A stretch of 64,000 nucleotides of DNA, from NCBI RefSeq assembly GCF_949628265.1, contig NC_088788.1, positions 15,066,001 through 15,130,000 of the forward strand, read 5' to 3'. Below the pieces are notes generated by a model, which made no database searches, was not told the DNA's origin, and saw only the letters and a list, made by a program, of their open reading frames with translations. Below, one piece after another: positions 48,333-60,015 of this stretch. The DNA comes from Cloeon dipterum (lineage: Eukaryota > Arthropoda > Insecta > Ephemeroptera > Baetidae). Both the position numbers and the translations under genes were made by a program. Within the stretch, counting starts at the first letter, position 1. The number at the start of each line of letters is the position of its first letter.

Positions 48333-51300
48333 TCACAATTTCTGTCCTTGCGTCAGTGCAAAGTATCTGCCCCTTTTTGCTCTTAGCTCTTCGTGAGTTC
48401 CCACCTCTGCCACTTTCCCTTGGTGGATCACAGCAATGCAGTCTGCGTTTTTTATTGTTGATAATCTGTGCGCAACCACTATGCATGTGCGGCCCATTCT
48501 GGCTTTGTCAAGCGCCTCTTGCACCACCTGCAGATATATTTTTCTCTCACTGTCAGCTGCATCAATACTTTAGCCAAAACACACCTTTTCACTCTCTGTG
48601 TCCAATGCTGACGTCGCCTCATCAAGCAGCAAAATTTTTGGATCTCTAATGAGCGCCCGAGCAATCGCCACACGCTGTTTCTGGCCTCCTGACAACTGTG
48701 TTCCTCGTTCACCGACTAACGTGTCATATCCCTGCAGGTATTATTGGAATTATTTAGTTTCAATTTAATTGAATATTTACTTGGGGCAGAGTCGATATAA
48801 ATTTGTGAATGTTGGCAATTTTTGCAGCTTGTACGATGTCACTGTCTGTGACAAACGTAACAGCCGCATAAGCAATGTTGTCCCTGATTGAGCAGTCAAA
48901 CAAAACCGGCTCCTGGGTCACAATTCCGATTTTGGACCTCATGTAAGACAGATTTAGCGTCCTGATGTCAAATCCGTCCACCAGCTGAAGTTAAAACGAT
49001 AAGCTTTCATTTAAATATTACTGTTCTTCTCAAAATTACAATTTGCCCTTCAAGAGGGTCGTAAAATCTCTCAAGCAGGGCAATTGCTGTACTCTTGCCG
49101 CAACCCGACGCACCGACAAGGGCCAAAGTTTGACCCCTCTTGACCTTGAAACTGAGACCGCGGAGCACAGGCACAGCAGGGCGGCTTGGGTATCGAAATC
49201 GCACTTCCCGAAACTCGACGTCTCCTTTAATATCCTGCAATTATTTTATTCCTTTAATACTGGCAACACGCAATTCCTGGGCTTTAACTGGTCGAGCTCC
49301 AGCAGTGGCGGCCCCGTCAATTTCTGGCTGCTGCTCAATCAATTCAAACATTAAACTTGCTGAGTGCTTTGCCTTTGTGTAGTCCTGCAAATAAGCCGAA
49401 GTTTGGCCCACAGAAGTTGCACAAAACGCCAGTGCGAAAAATACTCTGGAAAATTATTGATTCGATAAAAATAATAGAGGAAAATTAGAATCACCGACCT
49501 GTAAACGTCAGTAGGAATCATATCTCCAATTTCAATCAAATAGGCGCCGTATCGGAATGCTCCAGCATACATCAAGTAAATGACGGCTTGAGAAAATGAA
49601 AATACCATGGCGTACAATAATGCCTGTTTTCTTGCCTCCCTATGAAATTCGTGAAGTTTTAAACCGAATATTAATTCAAATTTTGTACCGGAATGGTGCC
49701 TCCAAATTTTTCACGTATTTATTGAAAAATAGTCTTTCCTTGCCAAGAGATTGGACCGTTCGCACATTTTGAACGCTTTCAGTGGCGATCTTAAAATAAT
49801 CAGACTTTAAAAATAAATTTCGACAAAGATCATGAAATTACTCTTCCTGCTTGGTCGAACAAGTCGGCATCCCTCCGTTGGTGTCTCCTGAGGAGCATTG
49901 TTTGCTGGTAGGAAGACATGATAAGCAAGGGAACCGCGAACAGCAGAAGCAGAGCCAGTTTCCACCCGTTAATCACAGCTATAATCAGAGCAGCCACCAA
50001 GGTTACGAGTGCGCTCAGCACCATTCCAGCGCGCAGTCCGGAAGCCTGGAGGGAAAGTGCTCTTGCAATTAGGGCCTTTTGTTCGCTGCCATCATCCCTC
50101 ACCCCTTTCACCAGTGGCGCATCTCTCGCAAGTCTAGTTACCAGTCTTCCCGCGGAATTTTGCTCTAAGTCGAACCAGCCAACAGCTTGTCTCAAAATGT
50201 TAGTGAATGCCATCAGGCGCAGTCTTACCAGTAACTTTTCTGCTGCACTCGTCATGCCAACAGTCTATGAAAAAAAAATATTTAGAAGGAGAGCGATATC
50301 GATTTAGAGTCTCACCTGAAGCCAAAAACTGAAAGCAGATCCTACTGCCAGTGCGAGGAACATAAATGTCCAAAATTCGGCTGCTGCGTGCAGCTCATCT
50401 CCCACCAAAGTAAATGTCTGCATGACGGAAAAATATTATTTTTTATTAAATTTTAATAGAAATTTTGATGTTACGGCAAAAATTTCCCCGTAGAAAAAAG
50501 CAAACACGGGCATCACAGATCCAAAAATGGTGCAGCCGATGAGCCCAAGCACTAGCCAGCGCCATTCTGGGCTATTCAGTCTTATCAGTCTCAAAGAAAT
50601 ATTGCTAGTGTTGAAAAACGGCTCTTTTGGAGTTGCCATTTCCATCTCAGTCTCATTGTAAGAGGTAATGGAGAGTGTAGAAAGGCTCTTATTTTGAATC
50701 TTCACAGTCTGTGGCTTGTCATTTGCCAGCATTGGTTTGTTTGATAAATAAATATCACTAAGGAAAAAATTTAAATAAAAAAGTGACCAAAAGTTATCTT
50801 CAAGTACTTGTTGCCATCCTCAGAAAAATCCTGCTCATATTCAGACTCATAAAATTCCGATTCATCTGCGCTGTGCGTTGTTTGAAGGGTAACCAAGCTG
50901 TAGTAAAGACCTCTGCTCATCATCAGCTCCTCGTGATCGCCCCACTCAGCAATCTCCCCATTCTGAAATATTAAAAAAAAAATGTCGAACCATTACGTAT
51001 ATCGGCAGTTTAAACCCACCCTCATTGCGTAAATAATGTTGGCGTTCCTAATAGTCGAAAGCCTGTGAGCCACAATCACCGTTGTTCGCCCTTCCATTGC
51101 CTAGAACAATTTGAATTTGAATGATGCACTTAAAAGGTGATTTTTAGGCTACTATACTTTCTCGAGTGCTTCCTGTACGACAGATTCACTCTGCGTGTCG
51201 AGTGCAGAAGTGGCTTCGTCCAAGAGTAAAATTTTTGGATCTCTCACTATGGCTCTGGCAATGGCAATTCGCTGCTTCTGGCCTCCAGACAGTTGAGCGC

Positions 51301-54300
51301 CACGCTCCCCGACCAGCGTGTCGTATTTCTGTGTTGAAAATTTTATCAGGGCATCACAACATTTATTCCAAGTGACACTAAATTTAGAGAAGCACTTCTT
51401 TCTTATAAAAAATTGCTCGTTTCACACTATATGCAGTAGCGCGATTCAATTTTTAAATCAAGTATTTTACAAGTTTTAAAGTCGCAGGTGTGTAATTTTT
51501 ATTTCACTTACTTGTGGCAGCATGGATATGAATCCGTGAGCGTTAGCCAATTTTGCAGCTCTGATTACCTCCTCATAGCTAACCTTATCGTGGCCGTATC
51601 TGATGTTGTCGCAGATGGTGGTGCCAAACAAAACTGGCTCCTGCGAAACAACGCCTATTTGCGCTCGGAGCCACTTCACGTTAACTAGTTTTACGTCCAC
51701 GTCGTCGAGCAAGATCTTAATAAATTTAAGACAGTACAAATTAGAGAGGAGCAAATGAAATGCAAGAACGCGTACTTCGCCTTGGTCAGGATCGTAAAAG
51801 CGCTGTAGGAGAGACACAACTGTGCTTTTGCCAGCGCCGCTGGAACCGACTAGGGCAACTCTGTTCCCTGGCTCTATTACTAAATTAAATTCTTTCAAAA
51901 CCTGTAATACCAAGACTTAATATTTATCTTTTTTATGCTTCGCCAAAAATATTACCTGAACCTCAGGCCTTGTGGGATATGTGAAAAATACATTGTGAAA
52001 CTGGATTTTTCCTTTAATGTGTTTTGGCCGCAGACCTGTTGGGTCCAGAGCATCAATGTCAGGCACCCGGTCCACTATGGCGAAAATCGTTGACGCGGCA
52101 CCAACGGCTGAACTAACTGCGTTTACAAATGGAAGAGCGTTGCCCAGCGAAAAGGCGCCGGTCATAACGCTGAAAAACACCTGAGGAGTAGAGCATTTTG
52201 CATTACAATTTACTTTTCCCTTTCTTTAAAGAAAATGATTAAAAATAGTAAATTTGAGAATTTAAGTTATATATACATTGCAGTGATCGGATATTAAGAA
52301 AATTAAAACAGTAGTAAGTGTATTACCCTCATGCGTTATATATTTTATGCAAATTAGAATACCGTGAAAACACTGCCGGGCGTGCAGATTTCCGCGCCAA
52401 TGAGGCGCGCGCCATACCAAAATGCGAGACCGTAGGCGCCGTAGGTGATGAAGAAGACGACAGCCATGCCGACCGCCAACACGTAATACTTCTTCATCGC
52501 GATCCACCGACCTTCCTCCAAAGCTTCTTTGTAGCTGCGCTTGCAGAAATTTTTATTACTGTCTGACCGACAAACGATTCGCGCTAGACGAACGTTTTAT
52601 TGTGATTTTAACGACATTTCTTTGTTCGAGTTTCGCGGAAAGGAGCATTTTCTTTTTATAGCGCGTATTCTCGTTTAAATTTTGAAGACCATGCAACCAA
52701 CTGATTTTTCAGAGTAATCCTTACCGTTCCACTTCTTTGGCCTGCCCACCAAACGCTGCAACTGTTTTAATGCTGGTTAGAACTTCCTCCGCGATGCCAC
52801 CCGCGATTCCATATTTTAGCTGCTCTCGTGCTGCTGACGCGGCAGCTATCTGTGGGCCAATTTTATCGCGTTTTATTAAATTTAATAATATTGTATATAA
52901 AATTAACAAAAATATTTAAATAATTCAAATATTTATTTTTGCACCTTAGCCATGTAGCCAGATGTTCCAATTAAAATCGGTGCCACGGACAGAATGACCA
53001 GCGTGAGTCTCCAGTTAGCAAAAAGACCCACGATCAATCCGGCAACAAACGTAGACATGTACTGCACCACCATGGAGAATTTGCTGCCCAACCCTTCTCG
53101 TATTCGCTCCATGTCGCTGAAATGAACAAGTCAGGCAGTTGAAACAACATTTTTTTAACTCACTCCGAGAGTTTGCTTGCGAGGTCACCAGACTGATTTC
53201 TGTCAAACCAGGTGATGTCCTGTCGCAAGATTTGCGCGAAAAACATCTGACGTAGGCGATATACTTGCTTCTCACACGCCAACTCCCAACACAGAGTCTT
53301 CAAGAAGATAGTGTCAGTTAAATCAATAAAATTGTTTCGCAGCGATTGAAAACCTGCATAAATGCCGCAACAAGAACTCCGACGCCGATAAACACGTAAT
53401 ACAAGGCAAATATTGACATGTAGGACGTGAACTGCTCTGGAGTTAGTGGCTGGTTCCTCCACGTGTGCAGATCACTAGCAGCAAATGAAATTATTTTAAT
53501 CACTTATAAAAATGCAAACAAAAAATATTTAGTTACCTTTTGTTGAACTGTGTTAATAGTTCAAAATGAGATATCGTCCCCGAAGGAAATTTGGTGTGGG
53601 TAAAATTTGTCGATAAACCGTCCTCTCTTTTTTCTGTTACAAACCCCTATATATTCAACGCTTTCAGTTAAAATGCCACCAACCAGATATAAATAAATAT
53701 TATTACTTGCGTTGCTTGCTGAATAAACGTGTTGGTCATTTGTCCAAAAACTAGCGCTAATATTGGAAAGCTGGAACCGTGGATCACAGCGAAGAAGAGT
53801 CCCACAGACATCACAATTAAATCTGTTTTGCCGGCACATCTGAACTGAACAAAACACGAAAAATTGCACACTTACAGTTGAACATGCAGTGAAAGAATGC
53901 GATTTGTTCTGTCCAAATGAATATAGATTTCATTGAAGTAGTGTGATGAGTGCATATATCATTACTGGTTCCACCATATTTTTCTGTTATAGAGAAGTGT
54001 TTCAAGCATAAATTTTTTTGCTTTAGAATTAATGGAATTAATTGATAAAAATAATATAATCTTCATACCCACTTTGCCAACACAGAAAGGTGAATTAATG
54101 GAATTGCAGTTAATGTTTTAATGATTGCCATAAATTGAACAAATTAATGTGCTTTATTTTACATGCTTGAAAAGAGAAAGAATATACTTAACAATACAAT
54201 TTTTTGCACTTTCCCGCCATTAAATTGAAACCAGCATTAGTTAATTAACGAAAACTATAATTTTACTCACCAAGCCCATAACCCCTGATTTCCCCTGCGA

Positions 54301-54507
54301 AGGATCCGATTCATCCTTTTTTCTTTTTCGCCTGAAACAACAACAATTATTTATTATAGAAAAAATATAAACAGAATTAACAGATGTAATGCGATTAAAA
54401 TGACATTTTGTAATTCACCGTATTTGATAGGAAGTTTTAGTGTCACAACACTCATTTTTAGCTCGTGAAGATTGACAAATCAATGGACGTGTTTCTTCGT
54501 CTGTCAT
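48333..54507 (-). CDS. Full ABCB transporter (P-glycoprotein / MDR type)
   Basis: Twenty-six coding exons in transcript order: 54507-54419, 54331-54271, 53844-53707, 53646-53537, 53474-53354, 53297-53164, 53116-52945, 52849-52725, 52534-52363, 52180-51956, 51901-51776, 51715-51512, 51328-51158, 51100-51020, 50962-50808, 50757-50475, 50417-50316, 50264-50103, 50045-49842, 49789-49689, 49639-49499, 49445-49289, 49234-49040, 48984-48781, 48731-48585, 48527-48333. The frame holds for about 1324 aa, arranged TMD1-NBD1-TMD2-NBD2. NBD1 has Walker [10 protein letters not shown] (about 468), [13 protein letters not shown] (572) and [15 protein letters not shown]2 has GASGCGKST (about 1119), [13 protein letters not shown] (1224) and [12 protein letters not shown]. 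Each ends in an H-loop VAHRLSTI, so both ATP sites look intact. Family knowledge: plasma-membrane efflux of hydrophobic xenobiotics, like insect Mdr49/Mdr65. Start uncertain: in-frame ATGs also at 54,615 and 54,663. The donor after 49,289 could instead follow 49,268, adding 7 codons. Confidence 0.94.
50046..50102 (-). other. 57-nt stop-free intron inside the ABCB gene
   Basis: This segment is open in the transporter frame (19 codons) and would add residues to TMD2. It starts GTGAGG, ends CTTTCCCTCCAG in the minus sense, and interrupts a conserved stretch. Removing it joins VKG to ASGLRAG, matching the VKGATG-R-G pattern of ABCB proteins. I therefore treat it as an intron that could be retained without a frameshift. 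Confidence 0.75.
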
Positions 54508-55241
54508 TCTCGCTCGACAATGAACTAGAGTAAGGAGAGTAGAAGAGACTCGGATACTCTCCTTAAACTCGAGAATGAATTCTCTATTGACGTGTTGATT
54601 TACCATATCAGCCATAGTCAATGATAGAGGATTTAAAATAAACAAATAATATATGTTCAGCATCTCATATTTTAAAAGACAAGTCGATCATTTGCTGACG
54701 AGCATGATTCAATATTGTTTTCTTATCTATTTTACAGTAATAACCTTTTATGTGCCTTCTTATTTCCGTCCTAGTTTTGGATTTCAGGTTGTCTGTGTGG
54801 TTGAGAGAGAATTTATTAATGCATCACGGTATAAATGACGAAATTACCAGGAAAGCAGTTTATTCAAATTTAGAATTTTGTAAATATTGGACTCTGTACA
54901 AATGATGTTTAAGTAACACAAATTATTGCGTTGGAGCCAGTGGTGAATTTTTTGCTTTTTTTATAACATGTAGAGGAAAATATCTTAAACACGATGGACA
55001 CTATAGGTTCCAATTGAACAATGAGTAAATTTCAATTTTATTGAAACTTCAAAGATAATCTACACAGCCTGTTCGATTGGCGCATTTGTTTCCAGTGCGT
55101 CACTGGAGCGGGTTATTTTTATCACTGCGGTTCCTTTGACCTTGGTGCTATTAACAAATCAAACGTCATCTCGGCTTTTCGAGTGTCTCTTTAAACTTGC
55201 GAGTAGATGGTTCAGTCAGAGCGCATCGCTCGAGTGTGAAA
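54508..55241. promoter_or_regulatory. Divergent interval between the ABCB transporter and the first P450
   Basis: About 730 bp of AT-rich DNA between the transporter N-terminus on the minus strand and the first P450 ATG on the plus strand. It must carry both promoters and could allow shared xenobiotic response elements. I could not identify a CncC/Maf or XRE site with confidence. Confidence 0.4.
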
Positions 55242-57109
55242 ATGGGAATTTTGGTTGCGGACTCTTGCTGGGCGGACACAGCGGTTCTGCTTCTGACCGC
55301 CCTTTACCTTCTGTATTGGTATGCCACCAACACGTTCGATCACTGGAAGAAAAAAGGGGTGCCTGAGGTCAGGAACAAAGTGCCCTTTTTCGGCTCAATG
55401 CTGGAGTCGGTGACCATGAAGAAGCAATTTAGTCTCCACTTCCAAGAGCTCTATTGGGGCCTCAAGGGGCATAAATTTGGAGGAATATTTCAGATGAAAA
55501 GGCCCATGTTGGTTATGATGGACCCTGAACTTATCAAGGATGTCATGGTGAAGAATTTTGCTAATTTCTCAGACAATGTTGCTATTGTTAGCTCCAAACA
55601 CGACCCAATGTTTGGTAAAAAAATATTTTAAATCAAAAGATTGTTTATAACTTCATTTATGTTTAGCCTACAACATTTTTTCCATGAAGGGAGAGCAGTG
55701 GAAATATGCACGATCAAAGTTGGCTCCTGCTTTCGCCACGGGGAAAATTCGCAACGTTTTCCCCCTCATCATGGAAATATGCGACGAACTAAAAAAGCAC
55801 TTGCAGCGCCGCATCGACTCAAACGATTGCGAATTCAAAGCGCACAATCTCGCTGCAGAATACACCACGGACGTAGTCGGCAGTTGTGCTTTTGGGATTA
55901 GGTGCAACTCCCTGATTGATCCCAACAACCAATTCCGGAAAATGGGCAAAGATTTGATGACCCCAGAATCTGTATTCAGGCAGTTGCAATTCATGATAAT
56001 TTTCACGATGCCAAAAATCGCTGAAATATTCCGCTTAAAATTAATCAGCCAACAAATAGAAGACTTCTTTAGGGACCTGATAGGCAAGGCGTTCGCGTAC
56101 CGCGAAAAACATCCCGAGTTCAAGAGAAACGATTTCATAAACTTACTAATGCAACTCAAAAAGCTCGGTGGATTAGAAGTGGATGAGACTGATAAGAAAG
56201 AGATCAATCGTGGACTTGAAAAAGAGGCGTCTGATAAGGGAAAAATTGGTATTTTTAGCTCGCACGCACCGTTTTCCATAAAATAATTGCTTATTTATCC
56301 AAACAGAATTTAACGAAACCGTCCTAACAGCGCAAGCAGTTGGATTTTTCATCGATGGCTTTGAAACCTCCTCACTAGCACTCGCCTTCGCTCTCCACGA
56401 ATTGGCAATGAACCCAGCAGTGCAGGAAAAGTTGAGGGAAGAATTGAAAAAAAGTTTTGAAGCGACAGACGGGAAAATTGATTACGACAACATCAGAAGT
56501 TGTACCTATCTTGATAACGTTTTACACGGTTTGTTATTTGTACTAGATTGCATTTAAAATCAATTTAAAGTCAATGCCTAAAACCATGACTTTATTGTTA
56601 GTTTTAGATTTTTTTTCTCAATTTCCTTTTTATCAATTCAGAAACGTTGCGAATTTACTCTCCCGCTGGAGTACTGCAACGAGAATGCACCAAACGCTAC
56701 ACCATACCTGATACCAACATAAACCTCGAGGTAGGCGACGCCGTAGTCATCCCCGTCTACCCCATGCACCACGACCCTACGTACTTCCCCTGCCCGGAGG
56801 TCTTTGACCCTGACCGATTTACGGAGGAGGGTAAAAAGACACGACCGGCATTCACTTATTTGCCGTTTGGAGAAGGACCGAGACAGTGCATTGGTAATAA
56901 ATAAAAAGGTTGAAGAAATTTATTTATTTAATTTTGTCCCTTCAGGTTTTAGATTTGCTCAGGCCCAAGTCAAGGCAGCCCTGGCTACAATTGTTCTTAA
57001 CTTTGAAGTGAAGCCATCCAAGGACACTGAACATCCTGTTAAATTTGACCAAACGAATTTTTTGTTGCGCGCTAAAAATGGTCTGAATCTAAAAATTGCG
57101 CCGTTGTAA
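55242..57109 (+). CDS. Cytochrome P450, CYP3 clan (first of three tandem copies)
   Basis: Five exons, 55,242-55,614, 55,667-56,248, 56,307-56,528, 56,642-56,893 and 56,946-57,109, give 530 aa. All four introns are phase 1. The N-terminal anchor is at about 12-28 (TAVLLLTALYLLYWY), followed by a hinge with VPFFGS. Other landmarks are the C-helix WKYAR (136-140), the I-helix DGFETSS (335-341), the K-helix ETLR (393-396), FDPDRF (447-452) and the haem loop FGEGPRQCIG with Cys475. This is an ER-membrane monooxygenase taking electrons from P450 reductase. The loop sequence and FSDN/MVKNF region fit insect CYP6-like enzymes, and substrate cannot be inferred. All catalytic landmarks are present, so it should be active. 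The usual Ala of the I-helix AGxET motif is Asp in this and both neighbours. Confidence 0.93.
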
Positions 57110-57593
57110 TTCACCAAGGACAAATAAGAGTTTGAACACATATAAAAAGTACATAGAACCATGAGTTTTATTGAGAAAATTTATTGAACAAATGATAGAA
57201 AATACTAATAGTAAAAGATTACTAAAATATTCCATCAGTCGTCTAACTAAACAAAAATTGATAGCTTTTCCTTCATACGAAAATGGCTTTTTCTTGATTT
57301 TTTATTTGAGAGATATCGTAATATTAGAATTATCTTATAAATTCGATTTCTTCCTGGCACTTTCAATTATTAGCATTCATTCAATGGTAAAAATGTTTAT
57401 CGCCCTGACTATAGACACAAAAATATTATACATTGGACGCTTAATTATGGACAAGTGCGTCTCAACTGGACTCCCACCAACGCCACCAAATTGAGAAGCG
57501 CCTCCTCCAGAGTATACAGTGTATATCTGACGCCCAAATTAGAGTCCCCGCAGTTTCGCCTTGGCAACAAGCGACGAACCAAGAGCTGCGAAA
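57110..57593. other. Intergenic spacer between P450 copies 1 and 2
   Basis: About 480 bp, AT-rich in the first two thirds and GC-richer before the next ATG. It must contain the 3' end of copy 1 and the promoter of copy 2. I see no canonical AATAAA just after copy 1 (AAATAA at about 57,123 is the closest). A TATA-like GTATATC lies near 57,521. Confidence 0.5.
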
Positions 57594-59479
57594 ATGGGGT
57601 TGCTTTTGGAGAACACGTACATCGCCGATGTGGTCGTTTTGGTGCTGACGGCAGTCTATCTTCTATACTGGTATGGCACATCCACTTTCGACTATTGGAA
57701 GAAGAAAGGGGTACCCGAAATCAAGAAGAAGGTACCCTTTTTCGGTTCAGATATGGACGCGGTGCTGCTCAGGAAACAGATGAGTTTCGTCATTCAGGAT
57801 CTATATAATGAATTAGATGGGCATAAATACGGCGGAATGTTTTCTATGAGAAGACCAACGTTGTTGGTGCGCGACCCTGAACTTATCAAGCAAATCATGG
57901 TCAAGGACTTTTCGAGCTTCACAGACAACGGGCAGATTACCAGCGAAAAGAACGATCCAATGTTTGGTAAATTCATTTTCACAACATTTATTTTAAAAAT
58001 ATGCTTTAAAAATTTAAAAATAGACCTAAATTTTCACATCATTTATGTTTTTTTCGTTATGGCTAATTGTTAAAATTCATCCGTTTTTGCAGCTTACAAC
58101 ATTTTTGCAATGAAGGGAGATAAGTGGAAGTACGCCCGCTCGAAAATGGCTCCTGCTTTCGCCACTGGAAAAATCCGCAGCACTTTTCCCTTAATTCTGG
58201 AAATTTGCGAGGACCTGAAGAGACATATTAACAAGAAAATCGAATCTAACAGTAACTGTTATGAATTTGAAGCTCACGATTTCACGAAAAACTACACTAC
58301 AGACGTTGTAGGCAGTTGCGCTTTCGGGATCAAATGCAACTCATTGTCAGAACCAAACAACCAGTTCCGCGAAATGGGAAAAGAAATATTATCTCCAGCC
58401 TCTTTTAGGCGGCAAGTCGAGATTTCTGTGCTCTTTGCCTTTCCAAAAATTGCTGAGCTCATTGGAATTAAATTCATCGCCAAATACACCGAAGACTTTT
58501 TCAGAGATTTAATTTTGAAGGCATTTGCCTATCGCGAGAAGCACCCTGAATTCAAGAGGAACGATTTCATCAATTTGCTTATGCAGCTCAAAAAGCTCGG
58601 TGAAGTGGAATTAGACGAGCACGATAAGAAGGAGATAAACATTAGCGCTGTTGCCAATGAAAAAGGAAAGATAGGTATGTATATTTCACTAAAAAATAAA
58701 CTGACTCAAAATTAACAAATTAATTTTATTTAGAATTTACTGATACCGTGCTAACTGCACAAGCCGTTGGATTTTTTATCGATGGTTTCGAAACTTCGTC
58801 ATTGGCACTAGCGTTCACCTTGCACGAGTTAGCCATGAATCCCTCCATCCAGGATAAGTTGCGAGAGGAATTGAATAATAGCTTTGAATCAAACGGTGGC
58901 AAAATTGACTACGAAAATATCAGGGGATGTTCATATTTGGACAACATTTTACACGGTAATTAATTCGCGTTCGATATAAAACCTGTGTAACTTTCGAGTA
59001 CGTAGAAACCCTGAGAATGTACTCTCCTGCTGGAGCTCTAGCACGCGAGTGCACAAAACGCTACACCATCCCGGACTCCAACGTGCAGCTAGAAGTTGGC
59101 GACCTGATCACCATTCCAGTTTACGGCTTGCACCACGACCCCAAATATTTCCCGAACCCGGAAGTCTTCGATCCAGACCGATTTACTGAGGAGGCGAAAA
59201 AGACGCGACCGGCTTTTGCGTACCTTCCCTTCGGCGAAGGTCCTAGGCAGTGCATTGGTTCGCATTTTGCCGGAATTAATCAGGCGTAAAATTAATTTTC
59301 ATATTATTTCCATAGGTTTCCGGTTCGCTCAGGCGCAAGTTAAAGCTGCCATCGCCACGATTGTACTTAACTTCAGACTGGAGCAATCCGAGAAAACTGA
59401 ACACCCTGTCGTGTTTAATGAGAAGAATTTCTTACTGCATGCGAAAAACGGCCTCCATCTGAAAATTTCTCCACTCTAA
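57594..59479 (+). CDS. Cytochrome P450, CYP3 clan (second tandem copy)
   Basis: Exons 57,594-57,966, 58,093-58,674, 58,734-58,955, 59,006-59,257 and 59,316-59,479 give 530 aa. Every exon length equals that of copies 1 and 3. Landmarks are anchor DVVVLVLTAVYLLYWY, WKYAR, FFIDGFETSS, ETLR, FDPDRF and FGEGPRQCIG. The SRS1-like segment reads KDFSSFTDNG, the pattern common in CYP6/CYP3-clan enzymes. The third intron is only 50 nt. The chosen ATG is the first in its frame with the family MG-LL start; the preceding in-frame TTG is not a start. Differences from the other copies are spread through the protein rather than clustered, suggesting an older duplication. Substrate unknown. Confidence 0.93.
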
Positions 59480-60015
59480 GATTTCTTATTATTTCTCAAA
59501 AGAAGCAATAGACCATAATTATTGTAAAACTACATATTATGAATATTAATCCATTGAATTCACCAATAAAAATGGATATGAATCGATTCACTGTCTGTTC
59601 TAGAAAATAACATAGAAAACGCAAGTTGCTAAAATTACGAGAGGAATTTGTTAATCATAATAAATACACGAATAAGTTATTGCTGTCAAATTATTTTTCC
59701 CTCTTTTTAATAATCTTCACGCGATAACTAATGTCAGTGCTCCAAAATAAAAAAAAACTGTTTCCTTTATGGAATAAACGATGAATGCATCTCCAAGCAA
59801 TATTTTGTATTCATCCCAGCATGCCTGTATCGTAATGAAGGAAACGTGCTGATGGGCCAGCCTTGGGTTAAAAGCATATTGGCCCCTCCAGTAGAACCAA
59901 ATTTAAAGAGGGGCGCTTCCTCCTCACGAATAAACACTGTACCATCCGAACTATCCTTGAGCTGCAGTTCCGCCCAGCAACAGACTCGCAAAAAGCAAAA
60001 GCGGAATTTTCAGAA
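59480..60015. other. Intergenic spacer between P450 copies 2 and 3
   Basis: About 540 bp. AATAAA at 59,565-59,570, 86 nt after the copy 2 stop, is its likely poly(A) signal. The last 100 bp before copy 3 are GC-richer and form its leader. Open frames here overlap that leader and are not genes. Confidence 0.55.

Noticed and set aside
49372..49384. Acceptor-like TTTGCAG before the DYTK segment of the ABCB gene
   Set aside because: The reading frame runs through from 49,445 (VFFALAF...[14 protein letters not shown]), which matches the family, so this is exon sequence and not a splice site.
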